A stretch of DNA of 64,000 nt from Burkholderia lata (GTDB lineage Bacteria > Pseudomonadota > Gammaproteobacteria > Burkholderiales > Burkholderiaceae). Each line of letters starts with the position of its first letter. Positions within the stretch are counted from its first letter, which is position 1. A program made the translations under genes and the position numbers. The stretch is from contig NZ_CABVQK010000012.1 of the NCBI RefSeq assembly GCF_902499335.1, positions 186,001-250,000 of the forward strand. Direction: 5' to 3'. The notes under the pieces are model-generated. The model was not told the origin of the DNA. It did not search any database and was given only the letters and a program-made list of their open reading frames with translations. Below, piece by piece: positions 51,999 through 59,355 of the stretch.

Positions 51999-52880
51999 TC
52001 AGCCTTCATCCTTCAGCGCAAGCGCGCGCGCATACAGCGTGTTGCGCGACGCGCCCGTCAGCGCGGCGGCGAGCTTCGCTGCGCTCTTCACCGGCACCTC
52101 TTCCAGCAGCAGCTTGAGCAGCGCGTCGTGCGCGGTGTCGTCGGCTTCGCCGCTCGTCGCCGGCGCGCCTTCGACGACCAGCACGAACTCGCCGCGCTGC
52201 CGGTTCGCATCGCCGGCGAGCCAGGTCTGTCCTTCGGCCAGGGTGCCCTGGAACAACTGCTCGTGTAGCTTGGTGAGCTCGCGCGCAATCAGCAGCCGGC
52301 GCGCGGGGCCGAACGCATCGGCGAGTGCGGCGACGGTTTCGGCGATCCGGTGCGGTGCCTCGTAGAACACCAGCGCATACGGGTGCGATACCAGCGCCTG
52401 CAGCGCGGTCGCGCGCTGCTTGGTCTTCGGCGGCAGGAAGCCCGCGAACGTGAACGCGCCGGCCCAGTCGCCGGCCACGCTCAGCGCGGTCACCGCCGCG
52501 CTCGCGCCCGGCAGCGGGATCACCGAGAAGCCGGCGGCGCGCACCGCGTCGACGAGCCGCGCGCCGGGGTCCGAGATGCCGGGCGTGCCGGCGTCCGACA
52601 CGTAGGCCACGCGTTCGCCGCCGCGCAGCAGTTCGATCACACGCTGTGCGGCTTCGCGTTCGTTGTGCTCGTGCACGGCGACGAGCGGCTTCGAGATCCC
52701 GTAGCGGGCGAGCAGCTGGCCCGTGTTGCGGGTGTCTTCGGCCGCGATGCGGTCGGCGAGGCCGAGCACGTGCAGCGCGCGCAGCGTGATGTCGGCGGTG
52801 TTGCCGATCGGCGTGGCGACCACGTAGAGCGCGGCGTCCGGGTAGTGCTGCGTGTGCGCGAGTTCGAGGAGGGCAGTCAT
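51999..52880 (-). CDS. rsmI: 16S rRNA (cytidine(1402)-2'-O)-methyltransferase
   Basis: 293-residue SAM-dependent tetrapyrrole-methylase-fold enzyme. Motifs ALYVVATPIGNTADITLRAL, AAEDTRNTGQLLARYGI, YVSDAGTPGISDPGARLV and IPLPGASAAVTAL are diagnostic of RsmI. Start ATG 52880 (MTALLELAHTQHYP) behind GAGGAGGGCAG-like sequence on the minus strand context; the frame extends upstream as an antisense shadow of yraN. Its start codon overlaps the divergent yraN start (CATG). Confidence 0.96.
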   Translation of the reverse strand: MTALLELAHTQHYPDAALYVVATPIGNTADITLRALHVLGLADRIAAEDTRNTGQLLARYGISKPLVAVHEHNEREAAQRVIELLRGGERVAYVSDAGTPGISDPGARLVDAVRAAGFSVIPLPGASAAVTALSVAGDWAGAFTFAGFLPPKTKQRATALQALVSHPYALVFYEAPHRIAETVAALADAFGPARRLLIARELTKLHEQLFQGTLAEGQTWLAGDANRQRGEFVLVVEGAPATSGEADDTAHDALLKLLLEEVPVKSAAKLAAALTGASRNTLYARALALKDEG

Positions 52881-53355
52881 GGCAGGCAATGCACGCAATC
52901 GCGGCGCAAGCGGAACAAGGACGGCATTGTGCCACGCGGCGCCGGCCCTGCCGGGCGACGGGCGCGGTTTGGCGCGCGCGGGCGACAACTTTTCGGGCGC
53001 GGCGCGATCCAAACCGGTCGGCGCGGCGTTCGAGCAGCGTGCGCGGCAGTTTCTCGAGCGCCGCGGCCTCGCGTTCATTGCGGCGAACGTGACGATGCGC
53101 GGCGGCGAGCTCGATCTCGTGATGCGCGAGCCCGACGGCATGCTCGTGTTCGTCGAGGTGCGCGCGCGGCGCAGCGTCAGGCACGGCGGCGCGGCCGCGA
53201 GCGTCGGATGGCGCAAGCGGCGGCGCCTGGTGGCAGCCGCGCTCCAGTTCTGGGCGCGGTACGGCGCCGGTGCCGCGTGCCGCTTCGACGTCGTCGCGTT
53301 CGAGGCCGGGCGGCTCGTGTGGCTGCGCGACGCATTTCGTGCCGATGATGCGTAA
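52879..53355 (+). CDS. yraN: YraN family (UPF0102) nuclease-fold protein
   Basis: 158 residues from ATG 52879. The UPF0102 core begins near residue 48 (VGAAFEQRARQFLERRGLAF) with the PD-(D/E)XK-like active-site pattern E54, GGELDLVMRE and VFVEVRAR. The first 45 residues (MAGNARNRGASGTRT) are not conserved, so a start further inside is possible. Divergent from rsmI with overlapping start codons; same rsmI-yraN-diaA-dolP neighbourhood as in E. coli. Confidence 0.88.
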   Translation: MAGNARNRGASGTRTALCHAAPALPGDGRGLARAGDNFSGAARSKPVGAAFEQRARQFLERRGLAFIAANVTMRGGELDLVMREPDGMLVFVEVRARRSVRHGGAAASVGWRKRRRLVAAALQFWARYGAGAACRFDVVAFEAGRLVWLRDAFRADDA

Positions 53356-53481
53356 CCGCGAGCTGTGACGAGATGTAAAGAGTTCTTGCCGGACCCCCGG
53401 AGAGGGTGCCGGAGTACGGTAAACTCGCCGCACCCACGATGTCGCGCGATGCGTGCCACGCGCCCAGTTCACCAGGAATCG

Positions 53482-54066
53482 ATGTCAGTCGAACGTATTC
53501 AGCAACATTTCCGCGATAGCGCCGCGCTTCACGCCGAAGCGGCCGACGCGCTGTCGCTGCCGATCGCAGCCGCGGTCGACGCGATGTTCGCCGCGCTGGC
53601 GAACGGCAACAAGATCGTCGCCTGCGGTGACGGCCCGTCGGCCGCCGCCGCGCACTACCTCGCCGTGTCGCTCGTCGGCGGCTTCGAGCGCGAGCGTCCG
53701 GGCCTGCCCGCGATTGCGCTGGCCACCGACGCGTCGCAGGGCGGCCTCGCGGGCGCGGTGTCCGCCGATCAACTGTTCGCTCAGCAGGTGCGCGTGCTCG
53801 GCCAGACCGGCGACATCCTGCTGGTGCTCGATCCGGCCGGCGCGTCGCCGCGCGTGCTGGCGGCAATCGACGAAGCGCACGAGCGCGAGATGACCGTCGT
53901 TGCGCTGACGGGGGGCGACGGCCATGCGGTCGCCGCCGCGCTGTCCGATACCGATATTCCGATCAGCGTGCCCGCCGTTCGTGCGGCGCGCATCCACGAA
54001 GTCCATCTGCTGACCATCCACTGCCTGTGCGACGGCATCGACGCGATGCTGCTGGGTGAGGATTGA
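53482..54066 (+). CDS. diaA: SIS-domain protein, DiaA-like / phosphoheptose isomerase family
   Basis: 194 residues from ATG 53482 (MSVERIQQHFRDSAALHAEA). The SIS fold is evident: NKIVACGDGPSAAAAHYLAV and GDILLVLDPAGASPRVLAAI. In DiaA the fold binds DnaA to control replication initiation; in GmhA it makes heptose phosphate. Neighbours yraN and dolP argue for DiaA. In typical family members the first loop reads CGNGxS; here it is CGDGPS. Confidence 0.82.
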   Translation: MSVERIQQHFRDSAALHAEAADALSLPIAAAVDAMFAALANGNKIVACGDGPSAAAAHYLAVSLVGGFERERPGLPAIALATDASQGGLAGAVSADQLFAQQVRVLGQTGDILLVLDPAGASPRVLAAIDEAHEREMTVVALTGGDGHAVAAALSDTDIPISVPAVRAARIHEVHLLTIHCLCDGIDAMLLGED

Positions 54067-54083
54067 ACGAAGGAGAGCCGTCG

Positions 54084-54884
54084 ATGAATCAAAGCCGCGT
54101 CAAACAGACGCTCGTCAGAACCACGCTGCTCGCCGCGCTGATGGCGGGCCTTGCCGTGTCGCTGCAAGGTTGTGTGCTCGGGGTCGTGGGCGCAGCGGCC
54201 GGCGGCGGCGCGCTGATCGCGACCGATCGCCGTACGCTCGGCGCGCAGACGGAGGATCGCGAGATCCAGGTCAAATCGCTCTCGCAGATCAACAGCGGGC
54301 TGCCCGACCAGTCGCACGTGAACGTGACGGTGTTCAACCGCCGCGTGCTGTTGACGGGCGAAGTGCCGAACGACGCATCGAAGCAGCGCGCCGAAGAAAT
54401 CGTGCGCGCCATCAACAACGTGAACGGCATCGTCAACGAGCTGTCGGTCGAGCCGGCGTCGTCGCTGTCGTCGCGCGCGAACGACTCGTACCTCGAAGGG
54501 CGCGTGAAGTCCGAGCTGATCGCGACGAAGGGCATCTCGTCGAACTACTACAAGGTCGTCAGCGAGCGCGGCAACCTTTACCTGATGGGGCTCGTGACCG
54601 TCGACGAGGGCAATCGCGGCGCGGAAGCCGCCAGCCAGGTGCCGGGCGTCGAGAAGGTCGTGAAGGTGTTCCAGTACGTGAAGCCGCAGGACGCGCAGGC
54701 GCTGCAGAATGCATCGTCCGCGAGCGGCGCATCCGGCACGCAGGCTGCCGCCGCGCCGGCGGATACCGCGACGGTGGGCGCCGTGCCCGACGCGTCGGTG
54801 CAGTCCACGCCGCTGCAGCCGCCCGCACCGATCTCGAATTCGTCGAGCGTGCACCCGGGCAACGCGAAGGCCCCGTCGCAATGA
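54084..54884 (+). CDS. dolP: BON-domain outer-membrane lipoprotein (DolP/YraP-like)
   Basis: 266 residues from ATG 54084 after GAAGGAGAGCC. Lipobox VSLQGC (Cys30), then two BON domains (about 65-135, VNVTVFNRRVLLTGEVPNDA, and 140-210, VKSELIATKGISSNYYKVVS). The C-terminal 55 residues are a Ser/Ala/Pro-rich extension absent from E. coli DolP (191 residues). Probably maintains outer-membrane integrity. ATGA overlap with the cytochrome gene. Confidence 0.9.
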   Translation: MNQSRVKQTLVRTTLLAALMAGLAVSLQGCVLGVVGAAAGGGALIATDRRTLGAQTEDREIQVKSLSQINSGLPDQSHVNVTVFNRRVLLTGEVPNDASKQRAEEIVRAINNVNGIVNELSVEPASSLSSRANDSYLEGRVKSELIATKGISSNYYKVVSERGNLYLMGLVTVDEGNRGAEAASQVPGVEKVVKVFQYVKPQDAQALQNASSASGASGTQAAAAPADTATVGAVPDASVQSTPLQPPAPISNSSSVHPGNAKAPSQ

Positions 54885-55243
54885 AGAGCATGCAGATGAA
54901 GCAGATGAAACAGTGGATGGTGCAGAGTGCTGCGGCCGCGGCGCTCGTGATTGGCACGCTGGGCGCTGCACACGCGGATGTCGGCGACGGCCTGAAGGTC
55001 GCGCGCGGCAACGCGTGCATGGGCTGCCACGCGGTCGACCGCAAGCTCGTCGGCCCGTCGTTCAAGGATATCGCCGCCCGTTACAAGACCGATCCGCAGG
55101 CCGTGGCAAAGCTGTCGAAGAAGGTGAAGGAGGGCGGCTCGGGTGTCTGGGGCGCGATTCCGATGCCCGCGCACCCGCGCATGAGCGACGCCGACGCGCG
55201 TTCGGTGGTCGAATGGGTGCTGGCTGGCGCGCCGTCAAAGTAA
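54881..55243 (+). CDS. Small class I c-type cytochrome
   Basis: 120 residues, exported by a Sec signal (after KQMKQWMVQS, AAAAALVIGTLGAAHA). Heme attachment CMGCH at about residue 49-53 and axial Met in AIPMPAHPRM. Sequence resembles cytochrome c551/c552 electron carriers (GDGLKVARGNACMGCHAVDR). Translationally coupled to dolP. The N-terminus is odd: four Met in the first 13 residues (MKSMQMKQMKQWM), so the true start could be an internal one. Confidence 0.9.
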   Translation: MKSMQMKQMKQWMVQSAAAAALVIGTLGAAHADVGDGLKVARGNACMGCHAVDRKLVGPSFKDIAARYKTDPQAVAKLSKKVKEGGSGVWGAIPMPAHPRMSDADARSVVEWVLAGAPSK

Positions 55244-55267
55244 CGTTTCGGGGTGACTCAACCCCTA

Positions 55268-55297
55268 TTGCCAAGCGCGGAAACGCGTGTGTATGAT
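55268..55297 (+). promoter_or_regulatory. Promoter of tRNA-Ala
   Basis: TTGCCA, 18 bases, TATGAT, ending 11 bp before the mature tRNA 5' end. Good sigma-70 match (TTGACA/TATAAT with one mismatch each). Confidence 0.7.
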
Positions 55298-55308
55298 GGT
55301 TGACTGTT

Positions 55309-55384
<76 letters not shown>

Positions 55385-55478
55385 ACGAAATTCGAAGGGC
55401 TGATCGCTGAGACAGGAAAGTTGATTTTGCCTCGAGCGCAAAGATATGCTTCTCTGACAAAGTGCGATCTTATGTTTC

Positions 55479-55517
55479 AACAACAAAGCCGGCCTTGCGC
55501 CGGCTTTGTTGTTTGGG
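55479..55517. terminator. Terminator downstream of tRNA-Ala
   Basis: AACAACAAAGCCGG / CCGGCTTTGTTGTT, a 14-bp stem with loop ccttgcg, T-rich after. About 95 bp beyond the tRNA; also works in reverse for the module transcribed from the right. Confidence 0.8.
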
Positions 55518-55861
55518 AACGACAATCCGTAGCTTGGCCGTGCCCGCGCACGAGTCGAGCTTAGGCGAATGTGTCGTCGAAATTGCGCGATCGATCGAAG
55601 TCCCTTTCGCACCTATGTCTGTTACTAATAGGTGGTGTGATCGACGCCGTTGGTCGAAGTCAACGACCCTCGGCCATGCATCCCTGCTTGCCTGAGCAAG
55701 GCATGGCATCATGCGGATACAGGCTGGATTTCGAACTGGCGCAGATCGACAGTGCCGGCCGCAGTCTTGCGCGGGCTGGCCATGGACATCGCCGCCGGAA
55801 GCATCAGAAGTGCCTCGAGAGGGCAGGCGCGGCTCCTATCCGCCGGAGCCGAGACCTTGCA
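55518..55861. other. Intergenic stretch, no gene supported
   Basis: About 340 bp of less GC-biased DNA. Short open frames on both strands lack ribosome sites and recognisable motifs. Could contain degraded mobile DNA, but I cannot identify a transposase or terminal repeats. Confidence 0.4.
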
Positions 55862-55972
55862 TCAGTGACAACCGCCGCCCAGCGCCTGCACGCAGTCCCG
55901 GAACGACTGGCAACCCGAGAGAGCCAACGTCCACACTAGCAGCAGCGCCATTCCCATCCATTTTCTGACCAT
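55862..55972 (-). CDS. 36-residue lipoprotein in T6SS module
   Basis: Very small gene: MVRKWMGMALLLV, WTLALSGC, then QSFRDCVQALGGGCH. It has a clean lipoprotein signal with lipobox ALSGC (Cys21) and only 15 mature residues with two more Cys. ATG 55972 with AGGGAG 7-12 bp upstream. Last gene of the vgrG-lipase-immunity-PAAR row, 66 bp after PAAR. Small lipoproteins accompany many effector modules as accessory immunity factors, but function is unknown. Confidence 0.6.
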   Translation of the reverse strand: MVRKWMGMALLLVWTLALSGCQSFRDCVQALGGGCH

Positions 55973-56038
55973 CACACGACTCCCTAGCTGAAAAGATCGA
56001 CATGTGCTGTCGACATCGGCAACTCGCCGCCGACGACG

Positions 56039-56326
56039 CTACACATCCACATACGACGTCTGCTGCGACGGCACTAGGTGTGGCGGAGGCGTACACAGGC
56101 AGACACAAAGATCATCGCTCAGCGCCGCCTGCCGGCCATCTGGGCCGGTGGTGGAGACGCGCGGACCTTCGCACTGGATATGTCCCATGGTCTTGCAGAC
56201 GGGACACCAGACCGGATCGGTCTCGTACGCCTGCTCGCGGCCACCGAGCAGATCGTGCGCGTCGCCGCCCTGCACGATCCCGCCGACCGTCGTCAGGTCA
56301 CCTTTCACAATATCGTAACGGCGCAT
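56039..56326 (-). CDS. PAAR-domain protein (T6SS spike tip)
   Basis: 95 residues from ATG 56326. Typical PAAR layout: YDIVKGDLTTVGGIVQGGDA, then DPVWCPVCKTMGHIQCEG, and DDLCVCLCTPPPHLVPSQQT. The Cys/His set fits zinc binding at the cone tip. No C-terminal toxin domain, so it only caps VgrG. 13 bp after the immunity gene. Confidence 0.85.
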   Translation of the reverse strand: MRRYDIVKGDLTTVGGIVQGGDAHDLLGGREQAYETDPVWCPVCKTMGHIQCEGPRVSTTGPDGRQAALSDDLCVCLCTPPPHLVPSQQTSYVDV

Positions 56327-56339
56327 CGTTCGGCTCCGG

Positions 56340-57377
56340 TCAGACCGCGCCCGGTCGCGCGCGCAGGCTGTTCACCAGCGTGTCCCACGTCTGCAGCGCC
56401 CCCGCCTCGTCGACCGGCGAGGTGGATCGGTCCGGCGGCAGATCGCTACGCGCGGGTGCGCCCAGCAGCAGTTCGACTGAGGTATGCGGCTGCGCCACCG
56501 TCGCGGGATTCCCCGGCGCGAGCAGGTAGAAGCGATACACCGTGACGTCGCCGTCCTTCAGCGCAAATAGCACTTCCTCGGCGTCCATGCCGGCCACCGT
56601 TCGCTTGCCTTGCCGCAGGATACGATAGCTGCCGGGCATGCGATCGAGTTTCGCACGCAACTCGGGTAGACTGCTGGTGAGCGGCTGAGCTTGATCTTCT
56701 TCCACGGCGTCGCGCAACTTGATCACCAGCAGCGCCGGCCGGCCGGGCATGAGCGCGAGCGACTGGCTCACTTCTTCAGTGTAGGTCGACGGACCGGTGA
56801 CAATCCCGCCGTCGAAGCAGAAACCCGATTCCGTCGGCACGGTCCAGTTATCGCGTACCTTGATGCGGCGGTAGGTGTCGTTATAGATGCTTTCGGCCCG
56901 GCTCATCGCATCCGCCCCGATCCTGCCGGTCGTTTGGACGAGCGTACGGTTTGCAAACAGATAACCTTCCGTATCGAACGGTAAGGCTACTCCTTTCACC
57001 ACTGCACCGTTGAAGAGGAAAACACGCGAGTGCTGCACTGGAGAAAACGCCATTTCCAGCCATGCGCGTCCCGTTTTCTCATCCAGGTTGACGGGATTCA
57101 CCCGCTGTTTGGTGCGCAGTTCCTTCTCGCGCACCGCGACTTTGGCATCGTAGGTTTCTACCGACACGTCGTGCGTCGTGACGAGTTTTTGTCCGCGGTA
57201 CAAGTAGCTTTCGTTCGAGATCTCGCTCGAAACGGGTCGATCGAACACGAGGCGACCGATGCACCACGGACGTACTTTGGACAGCAGAGGATTGTTCATC
57301 GTTTGTTCCACGGAAAACGCAAGAGAGCAGGCACACAGACCCGCCAGGAAAAAGAATATGCGAACGAAGCGCACCAT
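56340..57377 (-). CDS. Tli4-family T6SS immunity protein
   Basis: 345 residues, exported. N-terminal signal VRFVRIFFFLAGLCACSLAF; LCAC could be a lipobox (Cys17) or it is a plain signal. Mature domains resemble the Tli4 N- and C-terminal immunity domains. Its start overlaps the lipase stop (TGATG), the usual effector-immunity coupling, and a periplasmic location is right for blocking a phospholipase delivered to the periplasm. Start ATG 57377; a GTG one codon earlier is possible. Confidence 0.75.
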   Translation of the reverse strand: MVRFVRIFFFLAGLCACSLAFSVEQTMNNPLLSKVRPWCIGRLVFDRPVSSEISNESYLYRGQKLVTTHDVSVETYDAKVAVREKELRTKQRVNPVNLDEKTGRAWLEMAFSPVQHSRVFLFNGAVVKGVALPFDTEGYLFANRTLVQTTGRIGADAMSRAESIYNDTYRRIKVRDNWTVPTESGFCFDGGIVTGPSTYTEEVSQSLALMPGRPALLVIKLRDAVEEDQAQPLTSSLPELRAKLDRMPGSYRILRQGKRTVAGMDAEEVLFALKDGDVTVYRFYLLAPGNPATVAQPHTSVELLLGAPARSDLPPDRSTSPVDEAGALQTWDTLVNSLRARPGAV

Positions 57378-59323
57378 CACGCATCTCCCGGCACATCGAT
57401 GTCCTTCACGATCTGCACCACACTGTAGAGAAGCGCCCAGCGTGTCCAGGGATGCGCGTAACTCTTCATGTGCTCATACCCGGCCTGCACGAACGCCATC
57501 TGCACGCCGTTGGCCGGATCACCCGGCACATCCGGCTTCAGGCCACGCGCCTGCGCGTCCGCCGACCATGCCGGCACGGTACCGTCACCACGAATGATGC
57601 CGGTCTTGCTCGCCACGCGATCCCAGTCGGTCGTAGCGCTCACGTCGGGGATCTTGTTGGTCTTCTGCATCGTGAACGTGACGCTCAGGTTTCGCTCTTT
57701 CAGCCGCACGCGGAGTTGGCCCTTGCCCGAATCGTCCAGCAGCTCGGCGGCGCGGAGCTCGGATTCCTGCACATCGGCCGGTACGTCGCCGGTCCAGATG
57801 GCGTTGCCCCACGCCAGCAAGTTCTTCGTCAGCTCTCCTTGCTCGACGGTGGGCTTGTCCTTATCGGTGGCCTCGGTCGTCGTGCCGGACGCGGGAGATC
57901 GCGTATCCAATCCTCCGTTGCCATACGCTACATACGTGTTGCCATGGTACTTATTCTTCAACTGGCTTTGCCGTGTGACCACTAGCGTTATCGCGGCGAT
58001 GTAATTGTCGACCAGCGCGCTGTCGCCGGTCGCGTCTCTGCCGAGTCGCTTCCTCACCACTTTGCCCGGATCGAGCTGAGCTGCCTTCGGCAGCAATCCG
58101 TACCAATCGCCATTGAGATACAGTTCGCGGAGCGCGTCGCCGTTCTTCGGAAACTGCATGAGCACCGTTCCGTCAGGTCGAGCGAAAATCCACCATGCCG
58201 TGCCGTTGTTATAGTCCGGCATCGGTGTCAGCTCCATCGGCCCCGGTGCGTTTGCCATCACTGCGATGAATTCGTCCGCATCGCGTCCGAGCAGGCTGCC
58301 GTTGATAAATCCGTTCATGCCGCCTTCGGGGCCGCCACCTGTCTTGTAACGCTTGGCTGCCAGCGGCGCCCCGGTGGCAGGCTGTGCGCCGTGAAATACC
58401 CCGTGGATCGAGTCTTCCGCGCCGTGGTTCAACACGGCAAAGCGAGCCACCAGACCACCCATCGAATGCGTCACGATGATGGCCTTGCCCGTGTCGTTCT
58501 CCTTGCAGATCTCGGTAATGCCCATGAGCCGTGTCTTCCCCTTGGTCTGCGGATCGGGACAATCGATACCATTGACCACATCGCGCCCCGAATCGTCGTT
58601 CGACTGCAGCCAGTTGTAGCCGATTGCGTAGACACGGTAGCGGAACTTGACGAACCGCCTGAACTCCGGGGACTCCGCGGTGATCGCCTCGCCTTTTCCG
58701 TACGCCCCGTATTGCGTCGGCGCAGTGTCCAGCACCGGATGCAGCGTCCACGTCTTGCCCTTTGGATCGGGCTCGCACCAGGCACCTTTCAACTCGCCGC
58801 ACAGCATGGGGTTGTTCAATTGTTGCTCAAGCCACAGCAGCACGGGCTGGTAACTGGTTCGGTAGACCGAACCCCAGCCGCGCCGCTGCGCCTCCTTTTC
58901 GGTGATCGTCTTGCCATCGCCCACGTTGATCGGTCCGAGCGGCGTCACCGACACCTTGAGAGGATCGAAACGGATCTCGCGCGATGATGCGCTTTGAAAC
59001 CACCCGAAGAGAACCGACAAGAATCCGCCGAGCATCGCACCGACCGTGTCCATGTTCGGCGCAAAGAAGGCCTCGTCGCCGGTGTCCTTGGTGACGATGG
59101 GCGAGCCCATGACGCCGGGGATGAAGATCACCGGGATGATGGGGCGCAGATCGTGCAACGTCTCCTTGGCGCGCGTATCGTCGGCCGGCGTTAGGGTGGC
59201 ATGGGCATACGAGTCGCCCCCTTCATCGGTATGCGATGAAAGACGGACAACTTCGTGTTCGGCCTCGTCGTCGCCGGAACCTTGACCCGGGGTACCGGGA
59301 CTGTCAGGCTGATTTTCGCTCAT
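57377..59323 (-). CDS. Tle4-like T6SS lipase effector (PGAP1-like alpha/beta hydrolase)
   Basis: 648 residues, no signal peptide, as expected for a T6SS cargo. Hydrolase core starts near residue 60 (PIIPVIFIPGVMGSPIV); nucleophile Ser287 in IIVTHSMGGLVAR (T instead of the first Gly of GxSxG); candidate acid in GIIRGDGTVPAWS and His in GYEHMKSYAHPW near the C-terminus. The size, PGAP1-like motif and adjacent Tli4-like gene point to phospholipase family Tle4. The acidic N-terminal 55 residues (SENQPDSPGTPGQGSGDDEA) may be the loading region for VgrG. Confidence 0.82.
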   Translation of the reverse strand: MSENQPDSPGTPGQGSGDDEAEHEVVRLSSHTDEGGDSYAHATLTPADDTRAKETLHDLRPIIPVIFIPGVMGSPIVTKDTGDEAFFAPNMDTVGAMLGGFLSVLFGWFQSASSREIRFDPLKVSVTPLGPINVGDGKTITEKEAQRRGWGSVYRTSYQPVLLWLEQQLNNPMLCGELKGAWCEPDPKGKTWTLHPVLDTAPTQYGAYGKGEAITAESPEFRRFVKFRYRVYAIGYNWLQSNDDSGRDVVNGIDCPDPQTKGKTRLMGITEICKENDTGKAIIVTHSMGGLVARFAVLNHGAEDSIHGVFHGAQPATGAPLAAKRYKTGGGPEGGMNGFINGSLLGRDADEFIAVMANAPGPMELTPMPDYNNGTAWWIFARPDGTVLMQFPKNGDALRELYLNGDWYGLLPKAAQLDPGKVVRKRLGRDATGDSALVDNYIAAITLVVTRQSQLKNKYHGNTYVAYGNGGLDTRSPASGTTTEATDKDKPTVEQGELTKNLLAWGNAIWTGDVPADVQESELRAAELLDDSGKGQLRVRLKERNLSVTFTMQKTNKIPDVSATTDWDRVASKTGIIRGDGTVPAWSADAQARGLKPDVPGDPANGVQMAFVQAGYEHMKSYAHPWTRWALLYSVVQIVKDIDVPGDA

Positions 59324-59355
59324 GGATGTTCGCAGGTAGAGGTTGTGTGTGCCGC

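Noticed and set aside
55571..55939. 122-codon plus-strand frame after tRNA-Ala as a possible integrase or transposase
   Set aside because: No catalytic motifs, no ribosome site, and it runs antisense to the small lipoprotein gene.
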